A DNA stretch of 64,000 nucleotides from Mucilaginibacter rubeus (lineage in GTDB: Bacteria > Bacteroidota > Bacteroidia > Sphingobacteriales > Sphingobacteriaceae): assembly GCF_003286415.2 (NCBI RefSeq), contig NZ_CP043450.1:5456001-5520000 (forward strand), given 5' to 3'. The position numbers were made by a program, and so were the translations under genes. Below are positions 13,015 to 21,689 of this stretch, in pieces. How positions within the stretch are numbered: position 1 is the first letter of the stretch; every line of letters starts with the position of its first letter. A model generated the notes under the pieces. That model saw only the letters and a list, made by a program, of their open reading frames with translations. It was not told where the DNA came from and did no database searches.

Positions 13015-15195
13015 TTAATTGGTCATATAATTATTGCCGCCGATACCCGGTACATAGTAAAATTTCATGTTCCTGTAATAGTCAAGCGGGTGTTGCGACT
13101 TTGGATATGTTGTCTCGATTGGCATTTTTGAAAACGTTTGAAAATATAAAACACAGGCATCGCGCCAGGTTATTGCCTCGTTCAGCTGCACCTGCATCAG
13201 TTGTTTTACTTCACTAAAACGTTCAGCATCTATCTTACCCTCCATTTTTTCCCATGTGCGACTCATTTGTTTAACGGATTCAGCTCCGGCATAATAGTGG
13301 TAAACCAACTCATCCCATAATGATCTGCCCGAAGACATTTTGTAGGTCCAGCTTAAATGGTGAAACCAGAGCAGGTATTCGTCCGGACAGGTTTGCAGGC
13401 TTTCCCAACGCGCTTTAACTTCAGGGGCATATTGCGCTAAAGCATTGCTACCCGTACCGGTACGGTCAAAACCTATCCCAGATGAATCAGCCTTGTGATA
13501 ATAGGTCGCATTCCAATCCGGCCGACCGGCATTATCAACCCAAGGGCCGGGACCATAATGTGTTGATACGCCCATGATATGGTGCAAACCCAACGGGGCC
13601 ATGTAATTCACTGTATTCTCCCTTGATTGTAGCATGAACTTTTTCACCGGTGATACAAAGTTTTCATCATCGGTAAAAGTCATCCGAAGCCAATCATCAG
13701 CAATTACAGCCGGAGATTGATCCGAGTTCCAGGCCGTCCTACCGAAGGCATACCAGTTAGCTTGCGCGAACGGATGGCCGCACCAGTTTAAATCAGCGCC
13801 AATATTGGCCACGCCTGCCATCCCGGTGATTAGTTTTTTGTTGAAATCGCCTTTGATTACCCGGGCAACGGTTGATCCTTTACCATGCGTATAAGTGTCT
13901 GATTGCAGGCATTCGGCAAACAGCGGCGCCTCATAAACCAGGTGCGTTGAAAAACCGAGATATTCTTGTGTTAACTGAAATTCCATCATGAGCGGGGTAT
14001 TAGGCATCGCACCAAATAAAGGATGAAAAGGTTCTCGCGGCTGAAAATCTATTGGCCCGTTTTTAACCTGCACTATCACGTTATCCTTAAACTTACCATC
14101 CAGTGGTTTAAATTCATTATAGGCCTGCTTGAAGCGGTCGTCCGGAACTTTATTGTCATAGACAAAAGCCCGCCACATCACTATGCCATGATGAGGCTCA
14201 AGCGCATCGGCCAGCATATTGGCGCCATCGGCATGGGTACGTCCATAACTTTGCGGACCAGGTTGGCCCTCGGAGTTAGCTTTTACCAAAAAGCCACCAA
14301 AATCAGGGATATAACTATAAATTTCATCAGCCTTATCTGCCCACCATTTTTTTACCGCGGGATCAAGCGGATCGGCAGTTTTCAAGCCGCCCAACTCAAC
14401 CGGGCTGCTGAATTTAACCGACAGGTAGATTTTGATACCATATGTTCTGAAAACATTGGCCAACGCCTGTACCTTCAATAAATATTGAGGCGAAAGGATC
14501 AGCGCATCGGCATTTACATTATTAACTACGGAACCATTGATACCTACCGAAGCATTGGCTCGTGCATAATCAATATACCGTTGATCAATTACGCCAGGTA
14601 ATTTATGCCAGTTCCAGATGGATGAACCGGCGTATCCCCGCTCTACGGTACGGTTCAGGTTATCCCAATGATCCAATACCCGGTACATCATACGAGGATG
14701 GTCTGAAATATTCAGTTTGCTTATCGATTGATTTATCTGGATAAGTTTCAAAAAGTTGAAAACGCCGTAAATAACCCCAACATCTGAGTTAGCAGCAATG
14801 AGGATACATTTCTTTTGGCCGATAAGTGTTGTTTTGATCAGATATCCTTCGCCGCCGATACTATCCGGAACGGCTATCGAAAAAGATTTTAATAATTGTG
14901 GTGTACCTATTATGATAGTTTGCCCGTTGGTGATGCTTTTTGCATCGACAGGTTTCAATGTCAACATTTCATCCAGTCCGGTTAAAAGCTCAAATTTTGC
15001 CGCTTTCAGCCGGTCAGATGCAGCGGGGAAGATCACGTAGCTCAATTGCTGCCTGTAAGCTACTGCCAGTTGAGGGTTACCTACCTTATTATATTCAAGC
15101 CATAGTTTATAGCCATTATCAGCAAAAGCACTGCTGCCCGTTTTGAGCAAAAGCAACATCAGCACGCACAAGTACTTTAATGAATATTTACCCAT
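13015..15195 (-). CDS. aguA: GH67 alpha-glucuronidase, exported
   Basis: The 726-residue protein starts with a signal peptide ('LLLLKTGSSAFA') and spans the full GH67 fold: N-terminal hexosaminidase-like domain, central TIM barrel and helical C-terminus. Catalytic-site segments are present: 'GFLVKANSEGQPGPQSYGR', 'VKNGPIDFQPREPF' and 'MMEFQLTQEYLG' supply the expected acidic residues. The enzyme removes 4-O-methyl-glucuronic acid from the non-reducing end of xylo-oligosaccharides. It heads an operon with the GH43 gene. A 12-base palindrome 133 bases upstream is a candidate operator. Family assignment is secure; the periplasmic location is inferred from the signal. Confidence 0.94.
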   Translation of the reverse strand: MGKYSLKYLCVLMLLLLKTGSSAFADNGYKLWLEYNKVGNPQLAVAYRQQLSYVIFPAASDRLKAAKFELLTGLDEMLTLKPVDAKSITNGQTIIIGTPQLLKSFSIAVPDSIGGEGYLIKTTLIGQKKCILIAANSDVGVIYGVFNFLKLIQINQSISKLNISDHPRMMYRVLDHWDNLNRTVERGYAGSSIWNWHKLPGVIDQRYIDYARANASVGINGSVVNNVNADALILSPQYLLKVQALANVFRTYGIKIYLSVKFSSPVELGGLKTADPLDPAVKKWWADKADEIYSYIPDFGGFLVKANSEGQPGPQSYGRTHADGANMLADALEPHHGIVMWRAFVYDNKVPDDRFKQAYNEFKPLDGKFKDNVIVQVKNGPIDFQPREPFHPLFGAMPNTPLMMEFQLTQEYLGFSTHLVYEAPLFAECLQSDTYTHGKGSTVARVIKGDFNKKLITGMAGVANIGADLNWCGHPFAQANWYAFGRTAWNSDQSPAVIADDWLRMTFTDDENFVSPVKKFMLQSRENTVNYMAPLGLHHIMGVSTHYGPGPWVDNAGRPDWNATYYHKADSSGIGFDRTGTGSNALAQYAPEVKARWESLQTCPDEYLLWFHHLSWTYKMSSGRSLWDELVYHYYAGAESVKQMSRTWEKMEGKIDAERFSEVKQLMQVQLNEAITWRDACVLYFQTFSKMPIETTYPKSQHPLDYYRNMKFYYVPGIGGNNYMTN

Positions 15196-15327
15196 GACAT
15201 TGTTAATTCAACTTTATAAGCATGAATATAATTTATAGCAAACGCATTATAATCTGATGAAATACACGCGCAAAACAGAAAAATATTCTACTTTGCTTTG
15301 TTTGGTTTATAAAAAGCAATCTCGACC

Positions 15328-15339
15328 GCAATCGATTGC
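15328..15339. promoter_or_regulatory. Palindromic candidate operator in the aguA/SDR divergent region
   Basis: GCAATCGATTGC is a perfect 12-base palindrome with a central CG, the style of a LacI-family operator. It lies in the 372-base divergent gap between aguA and the SDR gene, which contains no open gene. A second imperfect site (GCAATCTCGACCGCAAT) overlaps it on the left. No regulator gene is nearby. Confidence 0.4.
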
Positions 15340-15567
15340 AATATAAAAATCATTGTCAACATAAACAACAGTTACCGGGTGATAATTCGTTGACTATTCC
15401 GGGCGACCATTGATAAATATTAAGCTATAAAACATTGATTAATCAATTATTTACAACCGGGTTAATAAGTAATATTTTCTACATTTAGCCACCTAATAAA
15501 CTTAAAGCTTACGCTTATCGAAGCCGAAGGGATAAATGAATCGACCCTGAAAACATCATTAAAAAAC

Positions 15568-16314
15568 ATGAACTCAAAAACAAAACTTGCCATTGTTACA
15601 GGAGGCGCGTCGGGCCTTGGGCTGGCTACCACCAAAAAATTTACCGAACAAGGCATCAAGACTATAATTATCGGCCGGGATGAGGCAAAACTGGCCTCGA
15701 CGGTGAAACAATTCGGCGAACTCTGTCACTACAGGCAATATGATTTGAGTGATACATCCGGTATTCCGCAATTGGTTGCCGAAATTGAAGCTGAATATGG
15801 CATACCCGACATCCTGGTTAACAATGCCGGTATCAATCATAAAAAAGCTTTCGCCGAAGTAACAGATGAAGAATTTTCAAAAGTGATCCAAACCAACCTC
15901 ATATCGGTGTTTGCAATAAGCCGCGAAGTAGTAAAAAGTATGTTAAAAACAGGAAGTGGAAGTATTATTAATATCAGTTCGATGGCGGCGCAATATGGGA
16001 TCCCCTATGTTATCGCCTACAGCGCTTCAAAAACCGCTATTGAAGGGATGACCCGGGCCATGGCTACCGAGCTTTCACCACAAGGCATCCGGGTTAATTG
16101 TATTGCCCCGGGTTTTATTGCTACCGATATGTCGGCCAAGGCGTTAAATAACGATCCCGCCCGTATGCAAAAAGTAATGAACCGCACTCCTATGGGCAAA
16201 TTAGGCGAACCAGCCGATGTAGCCGAAGCTGTTTATTACTTAGCTACCGATAGCGCCAAATATGTGACTGGAGTTATTTTGCAGGTTGACGGAGGAAATT
16301 CGATAGGATTTTAG
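15568..16314 (+). CDS. SDR-family oxidoreductase (FabG/gluconate 5-dehydrogenase-like)
   Basis: A 248-residue classical short-chain dehydrogenase. The nucleotide-binding glycine motif TGGASGLG is at 11-18, NNAG at 85-88, and the catalytic Ser138-Tyr151-Lys155 triad is intact. The C-terminus 'VTGVILQVDGGNSIGF' is typical. It is divergent from the GH67/GH43 operon, so it may act on a sugar acid released from glucuronoxylan, but this is inference from position; fatty-acid or polyol substrates cannot be excluded. Start: the ATG at 15568 gives the normal 6-residue lead before the first beta strand. Confidence 0.88.
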   Translation: MNSKTKLAIVTGGASGLGLATTKKFTEQGIKTIIIGRDEAKLASTVKQFGELCHYRQYDLSDTSGIPQLVAEIEAEYGIPDILVNNAGINHKKAFAEVTDEEFSKVIQTNLISVFAISREVVKSMLKTGSGSIINISSMAAQYGIPYVIAYSASKTAIEGMTRAMATELSPQGIRVNCIAPGFIATDMSAKALNNDPARMQKVMNRTPMGKLGEPADVAEAVYYLATDSAKYVTGVILQVDGGNSIGF

Positions 16315-16319
16315 GCGAA

Positions 16320-16352
16320 AGACTTACGAAGTTTCGAAAACTTCGTAAGTCT
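16320..16352. repeat. Hairpin 'ACTTACGAAGTTT' intergenic repeat
   Basis: A perfect 15-bp stem (16320-16334 with 16338-16352) and a 3-base loop directly after the SDR stop. It has no T tract, so it resembles a mobile palindromic repeat more than a terminator. Similar sequence is familiar from other Bacteroidota genomes, from memory. Confidence 0.6.
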
Positions 16353-16381
16353 GAAATTGTAGCCTGAAATCGTATATAAAT

Positions 16382-16414
16382 ACAAAACGCCCCGGAAAAT
16401 CCGGGGCGTTTTGT
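16382..16414. terminator. Bidirectional terminator
   Basis: A perfect 14-bp stem (ACAAAACGCCCCGG, 16382-16395 with 16401-16414) with loop AAAAT, between the convergent SDR and ilvE genes. A/T runs on both sides. Confidence 0.88.
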
Positions 16415-16432
16415 GTTTTATGTTTGCTGTAA

Positions 16433-17503
16433 TTATTCACTAACCAAATAGTTCCAACCGTGGGTATCAGGAGCGGTACCATATTTAATAGCATCAAGCG
16501 TATCAAATACTTTATTCGAAAACTCACGGGTTTTCGGATCGCTCAGGAAATATTCCTGACCTTCGTAGCTGATTGAGGCAACAGGGGCAATGGTAGCGGC
16601 GGTACCGGCGCCAAAGGCATCAGTTAACTTACCATTTTTTGCACCTTCAACAATTTCAGCTACAGAAATTTTGCGTTCTTCAACCGGGATACCCCATTCT
16701 TTAGCTAAGGCAATAACGGTGTCGCGGGTTACGCCATCCAAAATAGTGTCTTTAGCTTCGGCAGTTATCAGTTTACCATCTAACAGGAACATAGCGTTAG
16801 CCGCGCCCATTTCTTCAATAAACTTGTGCTCTTTAGCGTCAGTCCAGATCAATTGATCAAAACCTTCTTCGGTTGCTTTACGGGCAGGCAGCATAGAGCT
16901 TCCGTAGTTACCGGCAGCTTTAGCATAGCCCATACCACCTTCAGCAGCGCGGGTATAGTGTGTTTCGATTTTAACACGCAATGGTTTTGAAAAGTACGGA
17001 CCAACCGGGCCAACCAATACCATATATTTATAAGTTGAAGATGGAGTCACACCCAAATACGGATCGGTAGCGAACATGAACGGGCGTATATATAAAGCAT
17101 GGTTTGGCTGTGAAGGTACCCAGTCGCGGTCAAGGTCAACCAGGGTAGCTATACTTTGCAAAAAGATTTCCTCAGGCAAAGTTGGCATACAAAGGCGCTC
17201 GGCCGATTTGTTAAAACGGATAGCATTTTTATCCGGACGGAAAACAGTAATTTTTCCATCGGCATGTTTATAGGCTTTCAGGCCTTCAAAAAACGCTTGT
17301 CCGTAGTGAAGTGCTGAAATTGCAGGGCTTAGACCAATTTCGCCGTAGGGAATGACCGAGAGATTTTTCCATTCACCGTCCGCGTAATCGGCCACAAACA
17401 TGTGGTCAGAAAAAGTTTTTCCAAAAGGTAAGTTGTCGAAGTCCGTTTGCTGCAAACGGGAAGCAGTTGTCCTGCTGATCTTGATGTCCAATGTCTCGGT
17501 CAT
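16433..17503 (-). CDS. ilvE: Branched-chain amino acid aminotransferase
   Basis: The 356-residue protein is a fold-IV PLP aminotransferase of the long (BCAT type II) group. The PLP lysine is Lys195 in 'GYAKAAGNYGSSMLPARKA', and the substrate-loop 'LHYGQAFFEGLKAYKH' and 'ALYIRPFMFATDPYLGV' segments are conserved. It interconverts leucine, isoleucine and valine with their 2-oxo acids using 2-oxoglutarate, in the cytoplasm. The next gene on the same strand upstream (tryptophan dioxygenase) is 129 bases away, so a shared transcript is possible but not proven. Confidence 0.95.
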   Translation of the reverse strand: MTETLDIKISRTTASRLQQTDFDNLPFGKTFSDHMFVADYADGEWKNLSVIPYGEIGLSPAISALHYGQAFFEGLKAYKHADGKITVFRPDKNAIRFNKSAERLCMPTLPEEIFLQSIATLVDLDRDWVPSQPNHALYIRPFMFATDPYLGVTPSSTYKYMVLVGPVGPYFSKPLRVKIETHYTRAAEGGMGYAKAAGNYGSSMLPARKATEEGFDQLIWTDAKEHKFIEEMGAANAMFLLDGKLITAEAKDTILDGVTRDTVIALAKEWGIPVEERKISVAEIVEGAKNGKLTDAFGAGTAATIAPVASISYEGQEYFLSDPKTREFSNKVFDTLDAIKYGTAPDTHGWNYLVSE

Positions 17504-17632
17504 GGCATTATAAATTAATAAATTATAGAAAATGGCAAGTTAGGCATTTTTATGGCCTATGCCAAAAAATTAAGCGTGTAATTGGTGATTATCACACATA
17601 AAAATATCATTTTGACAATATCATCGCAAAGC

Positions 17633-18586
17633 TTAAATACCATTCAGCACATCATCAACCCAAGCTTTGCCCCAGTTATCTTTTTCCTCTTCGTTCCACA
17701 CCCAGGGATAAAAGATCCGCTTTTGAAAACGCGGAGGCAGGTATTTTTGCCAGTTGGTGCCGCCGGTTGCCTTAATATCTTCCGGTTCGCGGTTAAGGTA
17801 GCGCACCGCCGACTTATAATGTGACAGTGGCCAATTCACATTGACATTGATATCCAATTGGCGCAGTTCGTTGCGCAGCTCTGTTGTAAGTTCTGAAGAT
17901 GCTTCAAACTGTTTAGCCAGCGTATTAAAGTTATGCGAAGCAGCTGCTTTCCCCAACTCAATAAAGCTTTTTGAATATTTTTTTTCGAACTGTTTAAGTG
18001 TCAATGTCTTTTTTCCGGTAGATAGTTCGGTAGCTCCAAATTTCCAGTACAGATACTCAAATTGCTCTTCGATAGTTGCGTGTTGTAACTCCTCGCGTTT
18101 ATCCTTTGCCACCAGGTTTATGAAATCGGTCGCGTAGATCTCAATCATGCGGTACTGGCCCGACTGAAAACCACTTGCAGGCAGTAAAGACATCCTGAAT
18201 TTCAGGAACTGTTCTTTCTCCATCCCATCAACCATAATCTCAAACGAATGGGTTAACGCACCAAAATACCGGTTGATCCTTTTTAACCGCGCTGTAAAAA
18301 ACTCGGCTGTCAGGGGGCTGGCTTCTGCTATTTGCCTGCACTCATGCAGGGCAAGTTTAAAATACAGCTCCGTGATCTGGTGATAAATAATAAAAATTTC
18401 CTCGTCGGGAAATGGGGTTTTAGGGTTTTGTAAACTAAGCAAGGTATCCAGGTGGATGTAATCCCAGTAGGTTAAAAAATCGGCATAAAGTAAACCATCG
18501 AGATATGAATTCATATCCTGGCCCATGGCTTCATATTTTTCCTGCAACCGGTTTAAGCGGTCTTCAATTTCGGGTGAGAAATGCAT
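17633..18586 (-). CDS. kynA: Tryptophan 2,3-dioxygenase family protein
   Basis: The 317-residue protein carries the heme-dioxygenase signatures: 'LTYWDYIHLDTLLSLQNP' (about 38-55), 'EEIFIIYHQITELYFKLALHECRQI' (about 62-86) and 'PASGFQSGQYRMIEI' (about 136-150), each aligning with the same blocks of bacterial KynA. The enzyme opens the indole ring of L-tryptophan to N-formylkynurenine, the first step of the kynurenine route. Kynurenine formamidase and kynureninase are not in the window. The ATG is only 5 bases after a -7-like TACCTTTG, so the message may be almost leaderless. Confidence 0.88.
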   Translation of the reverse strand: MHFSPEIEDRLNRLQEKYEAMGQDMNSYLDGLLYADFLTYWDYIHLDTLLSLQNPKTPFPDEEIFIIYHQITELYFKLALHECRQIAEASPLTAEFFTARLKRINRYFGALTHSFEIMVDGMEKEQFLKFRMSLLPASGFQSGQYRMIEIYATDFINLVAKDKREELQHATIEEQFEYLYWKFGATELSTGKKTLTLKQFEKKYSKSFIELGKAAASHNFNTLAKQFEASSELTTELRNELRQLDINVNVNWPLSHYKSAVRYLNREPEDIKATGGTNWQKYLPPRFQKRIFYPWVWNEEEKDNWGKAWVDDVLNGI

Positions 18587-18590
18587 GCTT

Positions 18591-18598
18591 CAAAGGTA
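18591..18598 (-). promoter_or_regulatory. Candidate -7 element of the tryptophan dioxygenase gene
   Basis: TACCTTTG on the minus strand matches TANNTTTG and ends 5 bases before the ATG. Upstream only TTTTAG, not TTTG, is at the -33 distance. If used, transcription would begin at or within a few bases of the start codon. Confidence 0.35.
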
Positions 18599-18668
18599 AT
18601 AAAATAGTATCCGGCTAAAACATATCCGTATTAGGTTGTTATATGGATACAAACCTTATAATATTATT

Positions 18669-19148
18669 ATGAAGATCAGGAAGATACTCATCGGCATTGA
18701 TGAAAGCGAATTTTCACGTCATGCTGCTGCTTACGGTTTTGACATAGCACATACCTACGGTGCCGAGGTTGGTCTGGTACATATAGTTGAACCCATTGTG
18801 ATGCCTGTTGACACCCAGGATGGCCTGCTCGGTACGCCTTTTGATCCTAACTTAAACCTGCCGGGGACAGAATTAGAAATATTACAAACCGAGCGATCCG
18901 CCGCGTTGCTAAACCAGGCATCAAAAGAGTGGGGCACAGGTTTAGAAATAGCTCACTTCACCCAGTACGGCTCAACAGCCGAAGGCATTATTGAATGCAG
19001 CCAGGAGTTTAATGCTGATCTGATAGTTTTAGGCACGCACCGCCGTACCGGTATCGATAAATTCTTTTTAGGCAACGTTGCTGAACAGGTGATCAATAAA
19101 TCATTGATACCTGTACTGGTTATACCTTATATTGAAGCCAAAGATTAA
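18669..19148 (+). CDS. Universal stress protein (UspA family)
   Basis: A 159-residue single-domain Usp. The start is put at 18669 because 'MKIRKILIGIDESEFSRHAAAYGFDIA' is the normal beginning; the longer frame from 18636 adds 11 residues of no family character. The ATP-loop motif 'GTHRRTGIDKFFLGNVAEQVINKS' (about 125-150) follows the G-2x-G-9x-G-S/T pattern, so it is the nucleotide-binding class. It is alone, convergent with the serB-like gene: their ends overlap by 4 bases. Confidence 0.93.
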   Translation: MKIRKILIGIDESEFSRHAAAYGFDIAHTYGAEVGLVHIVEPIVMPVDTQDGLLGTPFDPNLNLPGTELEILQTERSAALLNQASKEWGTGLEIAHFTQYGSTAEGIIECSQEFNADLIVLGTHRRTGIDKFFLGNVAEQVINKSLIPVLVIPYIEAKD

Positions 19149-20434
19149 TATAAAAGCCTGAACTTAATGGTATGTTCAATCGCTTTTAACTCATTCAACA
19201 CTTCGGTATCATAGCCTGTATTAACGTCGGTAATTACATAACCTATCTGGGGGTTAGTAACCAAAAATTCGCCCACAATATTAATATTATGGCGGGCAAA
19301 AACGTCGTTGATCTTGGCCAGGATACCTGGTACGTTTTTATGGATGTGAATTAAACGGTGAGCATTATTAACACGCGGTGGCTGCAGATCAGGGAAGTTA
19401 CAGCTGGTATGCGTTTTACCCTCGTTCATGAAAGCCATTACCCTTTTTGGAAGGAAATCGTTACTGTGCGGGTTATGCCTTGGATCGTCAAATATGATAA
19501 TCCCGCTTTCGGCAGCGGCATCGGCCAGTTTACGGTTGCATTTACCGAACACACCGATTACTTTTAACCTACCTGCATTTTGAACCTGCCCGGCACTTGG
19601 CTGATGTTCTTCATCGCAAAATAACACACCGGCTTCTTCTAAGTATTTTTCTTCAACGCTCTCGCGATGGCGCATGTTGTAACCTTCTTTTTTAAGCTGA
19701 TCCAACGCATCTTCATCAACATTACCTACAACCAAACATTTAATGCGGTTTTTAGGGTACGAGATAGCACGTGGCAGTTTATTAAGGTAAAGGAATTCGT
19801 CAAAGCTTGGAGTAACATGGTCGGCTTTTTCGGCTACTGATTTACGTTCGATATTTTCAGTAAAGGCGAAGAACTTTTTGATCATGCCTGATTCCTTTAA
19901 CTGGAAATCAGAATAACCGTCACCAATGCCGTAGATATCGCCGGGCAATTGCAGCTCTTTCAACAGCTTTACTTTACCACCTTCCTGCGAAAGCGGATTT
20001 TCACGGTCATAACCTATGATATTACCTTCTTCGTCAAACTCAAACGTGTTGGCGTAGATGTTTTCTTTTTTAATATGATACTCGGTAACTACCGGGGTAA
20101 TAAACTCTTTAAACCCGCCGGATACAATCAAAACCTCGTCCTGGTGGTTTTTAAAGAAGATGGTATTACGAGAAAACGAAGTAGAAACCTTCTTTTTAAG
20201 GTGGCTGATCAGCTGCTTTAAATGATCGCGATTGGCATTGAGTAATTTCACCCTGCGCTCTAAACTTTCGGTAAAGGATAACTTACCTTCCATCGAGGCA
20301 TTGGTTAAATCTTCAATCTGTTTGTAGATATCCTCGCGGTCGGGGCGATTTTTGAGAGATATACGGGCCAGTTCGTCAAGGGCCTCAACCTGTGTAAAGG
20401 TACTGTCGAAATCAATAATAAAGTACTGCTCCAT
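19145..20434 (-). CDS. serB: Phosphoserine phosphatase fused to a SerA remnant with ACT domain
   Basis: The 429-residue protein has two parts. Residues 1-215 are a HAD-IB phosphatase: nucleophile motif 'FIIDFDSTFT' (DxDST, Asp9/Asp11), 'LIVSGGF' (motif II) and 'GIGDGYSDFQL' (motif IV). Residues 230-325 resemble the start of D-3-phosphoglycerate dehydrogenase (substrate domain, 'LKVIGVFGKCNRKLADAAAESGIIIFDDPRHNPHS'), but the NAD-binding domain is missing and the chain goes straight to the SerA end: 'CNFPDLQPP' and an ACT domain (345-429) finishing 'HTIKFRLLY'. The phosphatase should make serine from phosphoserine; the ACT domain probably senses serine. The dehydrogenase part cannot be catalytic. 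A CACCTTTG -7-like element ends 9 bases before the ATG. Confidence 0.85.
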   Translation of the reverse strand: MEQYFIIDFDSTFTQVEALDELARISLKNRPDREDIYKQIEDLTNASMEGKLSFTESLERRVKLLNANRDHLKQLISHLKKKVSTSFSRNTIFFKNHQDEVLIVSGGFKEFITPVVTEYHIKKENIYANTFEFDEEGNIIGYDRENPLSQEGGKVKLLKELQLPGDIYGIGDGYSDFQLKESGMIKKFFAFTENIERKSVAEKADHVTPSFDEFLYLNKLPRAISYPKNRIKCLVVGNVDEDALDQLKKEGYNMRHRESVEEKYLEEAGVLFCDEEHQPSAGQVQNAGRLKVIGVFGKCNRKLADAAAESGIIIFDDPRHNPHSNDFLPKRVMAFMNEGKTHTSCNFPDLQPPRVNNAHRLIHIHKNVPGILAKINDVFARHNINIVGEFLVTNPQIGYVITDVNTGYDTEVLNELKAIEHTIKFRLLY

Positions 20435-20544
20435 CTTGCGTGCAAAGGTGCAAAAAAATTTGCTGAGGAAGTATAGAGAGTTTGTAGTTTAAATTTAGAT
20501 ATCCTGCTATTCTTTATTAAAATAGGAAAAATCGCTTTAATATC

Positions 20545-20694
20545 AGGAGACACCTACGGAGTCTGACTTTGATTCTGTAATCTAAGCTATAAACACGATA
20601 CTCCTACGGAGTGTCAATACTATTTCTCAAAACTCCGTAGGAGTATCATGTTTATAGAAAAAAATCCAAACCGAAGGCTCCGTAGGTGCCTCCT
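20545..20694. repeat. Nested double palindrome ('CTCCTACGGAG' repeat)
   Basis: Two inverted repeats, one inside the other. Outer arms: 20545-20561 (AGGAGACACCTACGGAG) with 20678-20694. Inner arms: 20587-20612 with 20632-20657, sharing CTCCTACGGAGT and ending in matching TATAAACA/TGTTTATA tails. All four arms carry the core CTCCGTAGG or its reverse. It fills the 278-base gap between two minus-strand genes and contains no reading frame of note. Confidence 0.8.
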
Positions 20695-20712
20695 GTCAAC
20701 CGTTAATACAGA

Positions 20713-21681
20713 CTATTTTAACGCCTCACAAATTTCCTTAACCGTATTGCTGATGGGTTTAAATTCAAAACCTATGGCTTTCTTAATTTTTGAATTATCA
20801 AACTCGCGGGTTAGCGAAGCGGTTTGGGCCGATGTTTTATCTATAGCAGGAACACCATCTGTTAAAGCAGCTCCAACAGCCGCCAAGCGCCAGGCCAGTT
20901 CCATCATCCAGGGTTTTGCATATATAGCCGGCGGCTTGATACCAAAGCCGTTGGCTATCTCGGTAACCATCCCTTTATAATCACGATTTTCGGCGCTGAT
21001 GATATAGCGTTCGGCCGTGATGTCGCTGTTCATTAATCCAACCATGCTTTTGGCAACGTCCTCAACATCAACAAAACCTATAGTGCCCGATGTATAAAAT
21101 TTTAGCCCTTTGCGTACAGTATTGAATAATGCACCACTCCCCTGAGTACCGGCGCTTGCTCCTATAATAATAGATGGATTAACAATAACAGCGTTCAACC
21201 CTTCGGCAATACCACGCCAAACTTCCATCTCGCTTTCCAATTTGGATATGGCATAACCGTCGTTCTCTGTTGATTGCTCCAGGTGATGATTTTCGGTGAT
21301 CAGTTCGCCGGGTTTGGCGGTGCCAACGGCAGCTACCGAACTTACGTGTACCATCCTTATGCCACGCTCAGTGCAAAGGTTAACCAGGTTGGCAGTTCCG
21401 GTAACATTGGTGTTAATCATCGGTTCTTTATCTGCCTGTTTCAATGATACCCAAGCGGCACAATGATAAACCTGCGTAATGCCATCAAGCGCTTCGCCCA
21501 GTGCAAAAATATCCATCATATCGGCGTCAACCCAATCAATGTTTTCCTGGTAAGGCAACAGCAATTTGGGCACAGTTGAGCTTGCCCTTTTAGTGCAGCG
21601 GATCCGTTGGCCGGTGGTAATTACCAAAAGTTTTGCCAGTTCGGCCCCAAGAAAACCGGTTGCGCCTGTTATTAAGATCAT
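20713..21681 (-). CDS. Extended SDR / NAD-dependent epimerase-dehydratase family protein
   Basis: The 322-residue protein starts at 21681, where 'MILITGATGFLGAELAKLL' gives the family-typical GxxGxxG motif at residues 5-12; the longer frame from 21741 would translate repeat DNA. Catalytic Tyr-Lys appears in 'GYAISKLESEMEVW', with Ser in 'VHVSSVAAVG'. It is closest in style to dihydroflavonol-reductase-like SDRs of unknown substrate. It is a single gene with repeat arrays on both sides. Function beyond NAD(P)-dependent redox or epimerase chemistry cannot be assigned. Confidence 0.87.
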   Translation of the reverse strand: MILITGATGFLGAELAKLLVITTGQRIRCTKRASSTVPKLLLPYQENIDWVDADMMDIFALGEALDGITQVYHCAAWVSLKQADKEPMINTNVTGTANLVNLCTERGIRMVHVSSVAAVGTAKPGELITENHHLEQSTENDGYAISKLESEMEVWRGIAEGLNAVIVNPSIIIGASAGTQGSGALFNTVRKGLKFYTSGTIGFVDVEDVAKSMVGLMNSDITAERYIISAENRDYKGMVTEIANGFGIKPPAIYAKPWMMELAWRLAAVGAALTDGVPAIDKTSAQTASLTREFDNSKIKKAIGFEFKPISNTVKEICEALK

Positions 21682-21689
21682 TCCTTTAA

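Noticed and set aside
13130..13145. AAAACGTTTGAAAA, a LacI-operator-like word within aguA
   Set aside because: It lies inside the 3' part of the coding sequence and encodes ordinary residues; a regulatory role is unlikely.
16320..16352. Hairpin after the SDR gene as a main terminator
   Set aside because: No T tract follows; a better terminator lies at 16382-16414, so it is listed as a repeat.
20601..20612. CTCCTACGGAGT resembling a universal 16S primer site
   Set aside because: The similarity stops at about 11 bases and the word is part of a palindrome; no rRNA is present there.
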